This document shows positions 13,401 through 25,300 of a DNA stretch of 64,000 nt, piece by piece. The DNA is from Montifringilla adamsi (Eukaryota; Chordata; Aves; Passeriformes; Passeridae): the NCBI GenBank assembly GCA_017590115.1, contig JAGGNK010015336.1, positions 682,001 to 746,000 on the forward strand, written 5' to 3'. The position numbers and the translations under genes are program-made. How positions within the stretch are numbered: position 1 is the first letter of the stretch; every line of letters begins with the position of its first letter. The notes below the pieces were generated by a model. That model saw only the letters and a list, made by a program, of their open reading frames with translations. It made no database searches and had not been told where the DNA came from.

Positions 13401-16193
13401 GACCCATCCCTGCTAAAGCGACCCTTGCTCAATGAAACAGCAAAGCCATTTTCAACACTGCTGACTCCTTTTTTGAGCTGCATTGCATCCAGCTGCATTA
13501 TGTGGGGAAGCAGCCTACAGAAAGCATGACAGCAAGCTGGTCTCTAGGGCATCAACACCTGCCTTTTCATGGAGCTCCCTAAGGAAGAGTGTGGCCACAT
13601 ATGTGAAGGCAGCATGAGAACTCATTGTGTTACAGAGGCTTGCTGTGAGCCAGACGTCTGAGCTACTTGAAAGTCCCAGCAAGTCTTTGTCTGAGAAAAC
13701 AAGTAAATAGCTCTTTTTATTTGGCCTTTATTGGAATAATTGATGTTGCTATAGAGAACACAGTCATAAATTCGATCATCATTCTCTCAGAAAACCAAAA
13801 CAATCTTTCTAAGGAACAGTCTGAAGGCAAGCACAGTAATTTAGCAGATAGATTAAACATGACCAAAACTGCAGAGAGAATTTACCTTGCAGATTAAGAG
13901 CCTACAGGTCTAAATCTATACATTTAAAATGGTACACAATTCTACCTTTCCTCAAAGGCACTTCCAAATAGCAAGTGAAAACAGAATTTTCAGACATCAT
14001 ACACTTCAAACATTGACTTTTGACAGTTTGTACTTACAGAGGAGAAAATCACAGAAGTTCCAATTAAATTTCAAACTTTTTTATCTGAGAATTTGGTGGC
14101 CAAAAAACTCTTTCAACTATGGGCACAGTAACAGGAGGGATTCAGGATACTTTTTTTTTTTTCCTACCCAAAATAACTTTCAGCAGATTTTCACAAAACT
14201 CTCTTGTTATCCATCTTTCTGAGTACAGATGCCAGTGACTCCTGGAGGGGAGTTGGGAAAACACTCTTAGAGACCCTTCTTGCCTTTTTCTTGCCCTTGC
14301 TTGCTTGAGTTCTGTCTTGGCAATCACTTGTTGCTCTCTGAGTGGTGGACTAAGTTCACAGTTCAGACAAAGCTTCCTCAAGTCATTCTTCATTGGGGAA
14401 ACCATCCACAAGGCCACTTACACTCTCTTTTCCCCTCCTGATAGCGATTCATTAAAAAAATATTAAACGGACTCTAGGCTACAATGTAGATTTGAGCCCA
14501 TTATTATCCAGACAAAACCAGCTCAACTGGAGCTTTCAGCTGGTTCTTTAAAATCCCTTCTCTCAAGATGGGAAGTTGTAACAATTTTCCCACCAGTATG
14601 TCTCAGAAGCATGACATTTCCCTCATCTTTACATCCTCTGTCAGAAGGAATTTGTGGCTTCAGTACACAAAACATAAGTAATGTAATTTTATGGAAGTTC
14701 CTCTTTGTGGAAATCAGATGCTGAACTGCACACAAGACTCATCTAGACCAGCACTGCCTCTGCACCAGGTACTCCAGGAGGAAAGGAAAGAGCTTCATCC
14801 TCTGGTACAGTGGAAAAGGGAGAGACAAAAACTGAGCAGCAAACTCTCTTAATTCTTCTGCCTTTAAAAAACCTTGAATTTTCCAACAGAGGCTGGAAAA
14901 TGGTACTAAACTTTTTCGAAAGTTTCTTCATAAAACACCAGTGAAATAGAAAGTGAGTACCATTTTTAAAATAAAACTAACTTTATCCATTTCCCAAAAG
15001 TTTCTCCATTTTCTGAAATGCCACTCAGGTCGGCATAAAGTGATTTAATGAAGGTTCCTCTGCACCAAGGCATTCCTTCCCAAACAGCAGGGACAAGCTG
15101 GCAATCACCCCCTCGGCATGCCAGTGGCACAAAACAGGATTTTTATGGGTCTGCAGACAAGATCAGACAGAAAGAAACAAATTCTCCCTGGATGAGCCAA
15201 CGGGAATTGCGTGTCAGGACTTCATGAGGAATCAAATGTCCTTCATTTACTACAAATCACATTACATTCCAGGAATTCCTGTATGAAATAGTCATTCCTC
15301 AGGCAAGGTCTCCATTTACTCTTGCCTGAGGTAGACTCTGAGTCAGATCTTCAGAGCTGGGCTCCTGGGTGTTGGTGACACACTGGCAGGGAGAAAAGCC
15401 TCTCCCAGCCACAATGTCACACGCTGATGAAGGGAAGATCCCCTTAATTTCAACAGGAACATGGCTTGGGCCCATCACTTCTGCCTTTTAGATCCAAAAT
15501 GCATAAATAAGTATCTCAGGGAGTTATTTAATTGGCAGCTATCTCTGAAGAGATGCCCAGATCTGTTAGTACAGTAATCTTGGTAAAAACTCACAAATTT
15601 CTTTGCTCTTAAAGGGTAGAAAATTGAGTTTGTAGCTCTAGTCTGGCCTGCTTCCAAAACCTGAACATCTGCAAACTTTAAATCCCCTTTTTAGTATAAG
15701 CTCAAAACAGGCTTAACCAGGAAAGAGTTTGTACTGATTATTGAAGCCAAAGAGTACTAAAAAAAATATTAAAACCTGAAATACTAATTATTAGTATACC
15801 CTTTCCTGAGACAAGAGTGCTTTGTAAGAACATGAGCAAAAATAAGAGTAATATCAAAAAAAATACAATTCTGCTTCATATTTTGGGATTTTGATTTGTC
15901 AACAAGGGCCTGTGACTTTAACAGATGATTCAAAACCCAGGAAAAAACCAAAACAATAACTGAATTTCCTGGGGAACTTGCCCAAAGTTAAGACATTTAT
16001 AACTTCTGCGTATTAATGAAACAAACAAGACAACCTCATCTATTTTTCAAGATGTTAGAAAGAAAACAAACAAAAATTCTCCACTGCCTTTAGCTTTCCT
16101 TAGTCTATCCAACAATCATGTTAGGTACTTTTTCACTTCACAGTTAACCCTTGAAAGGGAACACTATTAGTAACAACTATGAATATTCAAGAG
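10442..16193. other. Single-copy non-coding stretch
   Basis: AT-rich DNA with T-run and A-run patches (for example about 14151-14162). No open frame exceeds about 103 codons, and none shows a domain or a plausible splice structure. No repeat family is recognised. A more complex patch near 15010-15130, with a few CpGs and a TGCCAGTGGCAC motif, may be regulatory, without firm support. Confidence 0.55.
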
Positions 16194-16348
16194 TCTTCTT
16201 TCCTTTCCTTTCCTTTCCTTTCCTTTCCTTTCCTTTCCTTTCCTTTCCTTTCCTTTCCTTTCCTTTCCTTTCCTTTCCTTCTCCTTCCCCTTCCCCTTCC
16301 CCTTCTTCTCCTCCTCCTTCTCCTTCTCCTTCTCCTTCTCCTTTCCTT
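16194..16348. repeat. Polypyrimidine microsatellite, (TTTCC)n grading into (CTTCTC)n
   Basis: An uninterrupted run of 155 pyrimidines on the plus strand. The first part is about 16 near-perfect copies of a TCCTT pentamer (16201-16280). It then changes to CCCCTT units and next to CTCCTT/CTTCTC units before the first purine at 16349. Such homopurine-homopyrimidine mirror-like tracts can form triplex H-DNA, and length variation between individuals is likely. The apparent frames through it consist of Ser/Phe/Pro/Leu repeats and are artefacts of the repeat. Confidence 0.97.
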
Positions 16349-17613
16349 ATCCCCTTATGGGGTCAAAATCAAACAGATGCTGAGGATCATCAATTTACCT
16401 GAATCACCAGAGCTGTGGAATCAAAGGACATGCACCAATCTCCTCGAGGTGAGGTGCTTTATGCCATGTTCTGACATTTACACCCTTAAAAAGCAAACCT
16501 GAGGAGTGATGGAGTATGAAGGCTCGAGGGGAAAATGGACATCTACTCTTTTCCACACAACTATTAATGGTCAAAATGTTTGGGGCTGTGTGTAGGAAGT
16601 GTTCATACAGAATGTCCAAGGCTTAGGAAGTGCATTACCTGGCACAGAAACACATCTCCGGTAACAGAAACCCAAATTTTATGAGCAAAAAGCCCCTCAA
16701 CAGAGCCCTAAATAGAATGTGGTGGAAGGCAAAGATCATTTCTGAGAAATTATTTCCCAATGGCTTCCACCAGAGAAAGGAAAGCAAGATAACTGAAAAC
16801 AGAGCATGCAGACGTGCCTTTGCTCTTGTCCTGTGGCAGAAAGACACACATTATTCTCAAATTCAGTTTCACTTATTTTCTGTAAGTTCTAATTACCACC
16901 AGTACTTTAATTACTGCATTTTGCAGAAGACCCATACAATAACCATTGAAAAAAGTTATTAAAGCTAGTGAAAAATTCAATTCCAATGACTTCACTAGTT
17001 TGGCTTCCAAATTCAGCTTTTAGGCACTTGGAATAAAAAACTTTGACAGTTTACATAATTAAATAATTGAATGTCATATAAATGTCCTCTTTTAGTCATC
17101 ATTCATTTAATTATCTCCACTGTTGAAATAATGCAATAAGCCCATGCTGATCAGTATGACTTAGCACTTCCAAGTCCAGATCTAAGAACACAAAACCAGT
17201 TATAGTATTTTTCCTCCAGAAAGTTCAATTTCAATTTCAGTTGCATCTTCTAATATACACGATTATTAGCTCCTACTGTTGGGTTCACCATTCAACTCAG
17301 ACTATAAGAGAAATATATATTTACATATATAAAAAAATTTAAGAGGGTAAGAACTGCTGAAATCAACTAGGGATTGAAATAAAGAAGGAGATAGTAAAAG
17401 CCAGATCAAACATTACTTTTTTTCCTCTGTATCTCTACAAAGACATTATTTTCCTTTTTCCAGTAACTTGTCAACCTTTTGTCCCTGGAGTGTAGTTGGT
17501 ATTTCTTGTTTAAAACTCCATGGTAGAAAACTGATCACAGTTAGCCCAGATGTGGGATTTCAAGGTAGAAATACTACTATAAATTTTTTGAAGTGTATGT
17601 GTATTAAAAGTCC

Positions 17614-17659
17614 ATATTGGAGTTTGTAACATAGTGATATTGGAGTTTGTAACATAGTG
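17614..17659. repeat. 23-bp perfect tandem duplication
   Basis: Two identical adjacent copies of a 23-bp unit that starts ATATTGGAG and ends CATAGTG occupy 17614-17636 and 17637-17659. The third copy is absent, as the sequence diverges after GTATC. This looks like a simple replication-slippage duplication. Confidence 0.95.
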
Positions 17660-19546
17660 GTATCTGAAGTATTCTTAGAATGGATGACACAACGTACAGA
17701 AAACACAGCATTTTGTGTTCTACTGATTAGTACAGACCAGCAAATGTGTGTTTTATTATGATTTATTGGTCAGTAATATTTTTCCCATTCAATATAATTT
17801 CGAGTAGCAGTATCTCTATATTACATCCATATACCAAAATATTTCAAACTACATTTACAGGAACTCACAAATATGGATATATTTACATGTGTGTGCCACT
17901 GCTACAGGTTTCTGTCTGCAAAAGAGAGATGCTGTATGTGAAACAGAGGTACTGTTCCTCAAGACTGTAAAGTCACTTTTATTCACATTAAAAATAACCA
18001 AGCATGCAGCTACCAGGAAGAATCCTCAGGCTTTTCCTATCCAAAAGGGATATTTCTGCTTCTTACAGGTTGTCCACTTGCAACAAAAGAAACCTGGGAC
18101 TTAAATCACCACCACTTCCTTTTAAGTATTTAATATTCCAACTTCATTCATCCCATTCTCTGAGTTGTTTTCAGCAACTATAAAATGCAGAGTAACAACA
18201 ATTTTTTAAGGAGAGCACGTTCACTGGTAGAATGGAATCAATAATCAACCAAGAGTCTGAGCCTTTGTGACATTCTTCCAATATTGTACTACCTCCAGTG
18301 AGGGATGAATGAAAAAAAAGTCTAAGGAAATCCTACATCCTTCTCTTTGATCACTGCAGACTTGTATCGAAGAAGATCTCAATTTAGAAAGAAAATAAAA
18401 CAGAACTAACAAACCAAATCTGTACAAAAGGTCTTGCAATATAACAGGCACAATTCTTGCCATCAATAAGCATGGACTTCTTTAACCTTTTCTGGAGAAC
18501 TCAGCTGTGGCATTCAGCTTGCACTGGGAAGAAAATGCAAACTGTAGCATTCTTATTTTGAATCTAAGTCATGCAATGGGATGAATCATGTGCCTGAGAG
18601 TGGAGCAGAAAACTTGTCACTTTGAAAAATCATTTCCTAGGTATGCTGGCTACAATGATTTCTCTGCAACATTACTGAGTAATGAGGAGAACAACTGAAC
18701 TTCACCTTCTTCTCATGATGGAGCAGCGACTGCTCCTGCCAGTCTGCCTATCACACATAAAGGACTTAGGGCATGAGGAGTATTACCAAAATATTGAAGC
18801 ATTCCGAGAGCAATCCCAGCCCTGAGGAGACCAGACACCAAGGATGGTTGAGCTCATCCAGAGATCACGCTGTCACTTCCACAGGTTGCACCATCTCTAA
18901 CACTCCCACCTGGCCCCAAAGCCAGGAAGAAAACAATTTCTCAGAACTTGCAGTGTCACTTCTACAACACATGCCACCAGAATCCTCCAATTTATCTGTG
19001 CTCACATGGGAACATCTTCTAGAAAAACATCAGGTGCTGAGTGCTGGTAAATCCAAACTCTCCATGTGAGTGTCCCTGTGATTACTGAGCTGTTCTCTCT
19101 GTTCAGAAAAGCAACCTGGTTCAAGTCTAATGTCCAGCTTCAGACTCCAGTTTGGTGGATTGTTCCTTTGTCACCACCAGGTTTTTTTCTCCATTTTCCA
19201 ATTCCATTCCTTGAAAAAGATATGCACAGATTGTAATCAACAGCCCAGATCCTCATCTTCCTACAATGAAATACACTGAGCTCCCTCCCAATCCTTTTAA
19301 CACATTTTTCTAGTCATCTGAGCATTTCTGAATCTCATTCAATTTTTCAAAACTATTTCTATTTTTCTTTATATCAACAAGCTAGATGTGGCTATGATGG
19401 TCTAAAGATATAAGTACATCAACATCTGCTCACGTGTTGGAAACCCACATAGCTTTAACATAACATTTTAAAATCTTTATTATAAAAGTATTACTTGACA
19501 AAAAAGGAAACATAAAAATAACCTACAACTGAAAATGTGCAAAGAG

Positions 19547-19587
19547 TATATATAAAATGGATATATATAGATAGATATATATATATT
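19547..19587. repeat. AT/GATA-type microsatellite
   Basis: Interrupted (TA)n with TAGATAGA units embedded, about 40 bp long. The interruptions (AAAATGG and GATAGA) suggest an ageing simple repeat. Confidence 0.85.
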
Positions 19588-22300
19588 TGGATTACCATAT
19601 TCAGGTTTTATCCAGATTTCCATAATGCTGTTACATAAGATAAGTGGGAAAAGTCTGAATTTAATGCACTGTACATGATGTCTACTGCCTTTAACAATGA
19701 AATCTTGCTGGTTAACATTTTCTCAAAGGTTTCTTTGTAAGGAACAGGGCCAGCTTAGAGAAGAGGATGGGCAAAGACAACCTCAGCCTGGGAAACTGAA
19801 AATATGGACAGTGAGGTAAACTTCTAAGAAATAAAAAGTCCTCCTTTGCATGCAAACACCTAAGAAAAATAAAAATGTCCACAGTCTATCACGACATATT
19901 TATAAATAATTCTTATTCTGGGCTGTCAAGAGATAGCTGGTTAAAAGACACACATCAAACACATGCAACAGAGGCAGTGTGGTACACCATATGGGTGTAG
20001 ACAGCCTGCAAAACCTGCATTATTCCATGATGCAAATTTCTTTCAAATCTAAAACATTTCTGACATCGATGTATTTGTCCTGCCTTAATGGTAATTTCAA
20101 GTGATGAGCTTACAACATGACTACAACAGCACAGTAGGAAGCAATTGGAACCTTTTAACTTCACATTTTGCAGGAGTCATGTAAATTAAGTAGCTCTGGT
20201 TATCAGTCTCATAAGAAGTTCTAAATTCACTGACACCTGAAAAATGCTTCAGGTAATCAACAAGCTAAGTGAAAATATTTCTGTCTTATAAAGTTAGTTG
20301 CTCCCAGATTTGAAAATAAGCATTTGGGTGCAGTGAAATGAAAGTGGCAATTGGAAACCAATTAGCTGAACTGAAAATGGAAATGGTTTCAGCCCCAGAT
20401 CTGCAATCTGCACTGAGATTTGCATCAGTGTTCTTATTATATCTTATGCTTTGAATTGGGCTTCATGTGATGAAGAGCTGCAAACACTCCCTGGTTTAGT
20501 AGAACTGGAGTATTTTGATATTTATCAACAATGGCAGCAACACCACCACCACCCATGTTTTGGGTTATTTGCATCCCGGAGTTTACAGCTGTTTAGGCAG
20601 GTGAGATTTTGTCTATTTAGAGATATTAAATTCAGACTGGGCATTTTCACCCAAGGCTGCTCCTCCACACTGTTAGAAGTTAGTTCACCAATGGGATTTA
20701 CCACACCTAATACAGCCAGAGTCAGGACACTAAAGAAAGCCTTCCTGGGCTTCCCACTTCTCTGGAATGGGCATTTGGAAAGCAGATATTTGGTCACAGT
20801 CAGGCTTAGTACATAAGGGGCAGCACATGAAACACAATTATTTTTTTGGAGCAGCAGAGATCTGTTAATGAGACATGTTAATGTGGCCTGCTTGCTGTCA
20901 CATAGTAAACTTTGCTGTAATGGTAACTGGTGAGTGATCTCCCATTCTTATTTCACCTCATGAGCTTTATCTCTTACTCTCTCCTATCCTGTCGAGGTAG
21001 AGGAGCAATTCAGTGGCTGGGGGGACATCTGGCAGCTGGTTTAGATCGACCCACTACACACCTCCCCCAGGAAATGACTGCTCGTGTGCTAGATAAATTT
21101 AATTCTGTGTACATCCCTTCCACACACATCTAGAGTTCCAGTGTCACAGACTTCATCCTGAATGCACATGGTATTCCTCAGAGACTATCATGTGGCTACA
21201 GCCAGACAGAAATACTCCATATGGTGTTGCTACTGTACCTATAAAAAGGCTTTAACAAATTCTGACTTCATCCTGCCACAGAAGAAGTATGGAAATGTAA
21301 TGCCTGCCACATTTTGTTGCTCTCAGCCTCTCCTGCAGTCTGTCCTCCTGTGTCTTTTCCTCTCTCATTCTGCTCTAGGAGGCTGTGCTCACCTCTAGCA
21401 GGCATCTAAGAACATCCATTGCCCATCTGTTTGAGTTTAAATCAAGCTTTTTTCTTCAATCTGTTGCTCATGCTGCCCATTGGCTCTTGGAAGAATTATT
21501 CTGCTTTATCCCCTCCTTGAAGCATTTGCTTGGCTTCACAAGGGTGGTGCTGTTGACATGTTAGAGATCATTGCCTATTGTGGTGAGCCACAGCATCTCT
21601 TGGTTTTCTTGTGTCCTCCCCAGCTCATTCAGTAATTTCCTTTCATCTTTCACTCAGATGGTTATTTCTGGACACAATCTCCTTTTTTTGTCTCTTTGCT
21701 TGCAGTGCAACAGTTATTCAGCAAGATTAGCAGGATTTCTAGGTTCCATGCTGGTACAAATAAGAAATAATAATTAACTGATTAGGAGTTTGGGAAAAGA
21801 AATAAGTAATTTTTCCATTTTTATAGATGGTATGTTCTAATTTGTTTTCCCACTTTAGCACTTATTAGTGTTTTCAAAAATATATTTTATTTTAGGTTTC
21901 TCCTTATTTTTCCTCTTTTTAAAAGAAAAATTATCCTAATATTAGCATGAAAACTATTCCTATACCTTAGACACAGACATGTGGAAATACAGCCTAGCTT
22001 GAATATACCAACGGGATTTTCATTGTCAAACAGGAACAATTTATATTTCTGGCTAGTGGCTGGCTTTCCAAAATCCTCACCAGGATTCATAGACAGGACA
22101 GAAAAAGCAGCACTATTTTAGGTTGCTGGAAGAAGGCCATTAGTCACCATGAACACTTTACAGCTGGTGTACATTGCAGAGGCTGTTGACCAAATGAACC
22201 TTTAAAGGAGAGCAATTTTAAGCCTACTGAACTCGGACACATGCCAACTCATGAGGGAAAAAAAAAATCTTGGGAATTAAGGAGAAAAAAGCTCTGTTGA

Positions 22301-25300
22301 ATCACACATCTTCTTGCTCAACATGTGCAAGAATGCCTCCCACAGCCTCAAGAATATGGAGAATCCCATGGAAGGGCAAGTTAAATATCGTCCATTTAGA
22401 AGGTGCTCATGAGCTCTCTAAATACTCAGAATGAAGGGGGTTAGGGTTGTTGATTTTATGTTTGGGGGTTTTTCTAAGTTTCTGGATGCATAATTTCAGG
22501 TGTTATTTTACCTGAATTGTCTGGTGGCCAAATGTGTCATGAAAGACATTCAAGCCTAGTAAGAGGAGTAAAGGAATTCCAGGCTAAGCAGTCAACGGGA
22601 AACAAGAGAAGGAAATTATGAGGCCGAGGCAGTTTCAGCTGAATATTTCATTTTGGGATAGGGAATACACTGAGGAGTACAAGCTTATGAAACAGAAAAG
22701 GATTGGTCCATATTTTCCCATATTTTTTTCTTAAATAGTGACAAAGGCCCTGCAGTGATGGGACAACCACAACTTTTTTTACAAGTCCTAACATACAGAA
22801 TTTTCCTTTTTTCTTTGGCTTTAAATGACATTCCTTTGCATCACATAAAAATTCATGGTCTACACTGCTAAAGAGCAAAACTGTAACAATAGAAAATAAG
22901 TATTGCAGGGGAAACAAAGGAAAATTGCTACCATATTTACAGAAATTCAGTATAATGCATTACAGCTACCTTTGGCAATGCTCTAGAGAGAGCCCTACAG
23001 AGCTGTCAACAGAGGCTTCAGCTCAGGAGATCTCATTTGTTTTGAAAATGATCTCTCTTTATCTGAGTAGCATCTGATTTCTGGGCTACAATTTATAATA
23101 AAATATAATAAAGAAAGTTACTCAACTCCAACAGCTCCAAAGATCAAGGGAACAGAGAAAAGCAAACAAACAAGAACAGTTTAGCCACCAGTTTCATCTA
23201 CTTTCACATTTTCAGAAAACAAATTAGTGTTTTAATATTCCAGGGGCAAACTACAGTAGTTGAGCTGTCAGATTTCAAGACACACTCTGAAGCTGTTCCT
23301 CCTCTCAATTTTGTGTATTAAACATCCCATCTGGTTTGGGTCTGATCCAGTAAAACTAACCTGCATCCTTCAAATATCCTTTAAATGCTGCATGCTGGAG
23401 TTTTAATAACTTTATGAATATAATGTGTATTCTGCTCTTCCTACTCAGAGAATCGAGGGCTTGCTCATATTTCAGTGTTTAATACTTTGTGTGCCCCTTA
23501 AATCCTGCCCTCAGACACATTTAGGAATATTACAGAGCATTCCAGGTTTCCCAGAAGCAAATTCCATTCTGAAATTTTATCTGAGACAATAAACATTCCC
23601 TAAATTACTTTAGTGCACAAAGCAACTATTTAAGTAGAGTTCTTCAAATGGTATCACCTTTTGGTATTACCAATCTCATCTCATTTATAGTTTATATGCA
23701 CAGCGCTTGCACATTCCCTTCAACATTTAAATATTTATATACCAGTACTGCTCTGGGAGGGAACACATGCCAGTGGCTGTTAGCAGGATGTAAAGCAACA
23801 TTTGGATTGGTAGCTAGTGCAAACCTTGCTTGACTTCTTAATAACCATCAAGATTTCATCACCATGCCACCCTAAAGCACGCTGCATGGCTGGAGTTCTT
23901 CCAGTGCTGTGTTCTGCAACTCACAGAGCTGGGGGAAAAAAAAAACCAAACTCAGCTCCTTAATACAAGAAGTAATTAGGGTAAAATTCAGCTGAGCAGA
24001 TGTAGCTGTGTTTCAGCAGTTTTACACTTCACTGTGCCCCCACAGGGCTGGTGGGGGACACAGACATCCTGACCCAGACAACAACACAGGGCAAGAAACT
24101 CCAGCCTTGCCAGTGCCTCCTGCTACACTTCCAGTATTAAAGGCAGCCTCATACAACAGGATAACTCATGGACAACTACACAGGGTAACATGAAACTTGT
24201 CCTTCTTGATCATGTTTGAATACATCTTCCTTTCACAAAATATCACCTGAGATAATTTAAAAATACATATAATTGTTTTCTTGGATGTTTATACAAACAA
24301 ATGAAGAGTCTCTGTAATGAATGCAAGGTTGCTATTTACTTTCTTCTTAACTACTCAAATCACAGACCCTGCTTTGAATGGAATAGATTTGTTGATTTGT
24401 TGGTTCTCTTTGACACCTAGAGCAGCCTTTCTTCCAACAACCCAGCTTTGCACCACTGATGCCAAATGGTGAATTGGTTTTGAGGGAGTTTTTGGTGGTT
24501 TTTTGCTGTTGGCTAGAAATGGAAAGGGAAATAGTGTATCATAATATACCTCCATCAAACAGTAAAATTTGATGTTAACTTTTCATGTAAACTTTGGGCA
24601 GACCAGAAAGTAGGAAACTACAGGCATTGTCTTCCCTCTTTTATGGATTTCATGGAGCCATGCAGATCAGTGGGAAAATATTGGGCAGGACCATTTATAA
24701 TTTCTGCAAAGATAACCTGAGATTTCAGGTTCTTATGTACCCAGTGAAGTGGCTTTGCTGCTGTTCATGGTGCAGAGAGGCCAAACACCAACCCAGCAGT
24801 TTGGCTTAGAATAAATTCAACAGGGAAGTTGCTCAGGTTTATGAATGTTTCCTTGGGGAGTTTGCTCCTGATTCACAGCCATTACCACCAACAAGTAATA
24901 CTATATCTTCTTCTCTGACCTCTTGTATGTGCCAGGACATATAATTTCATTTCTTCCTCCTACTGAAACTCCAGTTCCTTGAGTTTGTACACAAATCTGC
25001 CCCACCGGTTTTCAGGAGATAAAGTTTATGGTTTTCCCTTTCCAAGGGGTCACAGATGAATCTCTCCTGAGAAATGCTGGAAATTCAGCCTTCTAAAGGA
25101 GCTCCAATGGCCTCAAACACTAAATTTGTATAAAGAAATAAAGCCTGACCAGACAGGTAAAAGAGCCACGACAAGTCTCACAAAGTTAAACTCCCTTCCT
25201 CCCCAAAAGAGTACATCCTCACAGCTCCTATTATTCCCTTTAAGGCTGACAAATTGTATGATTTGTGATTGCAGAGCTAGAAGAACTGCTGGAGAGATCT

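Larger units (their letters stand above)
16349..22300. other. Single-copy non-coding stretch with small tandem repeats
   Basis: AT-rich sequence holding the 23-bp tandem pair and the AT microsatellite listed separately. Short frames (121 codons at most, plus strand, 20451-20816) overlap opposite-strand frames and have no domain. No interspersed repeat is recognised. Confidence 0.55.

Noticed and set aside
16194..16348. Possible CRISPR-like array, because of regular repeats
   Set aside because: There are no unique spacers between repeats. It is a simple-sequence microsatellite in a vertebrate genome.
16151..16502. Ser/Phe/Pro- and Leu-rich frames
   Set aside because: They are translations of the pyrimidine microsatellite.
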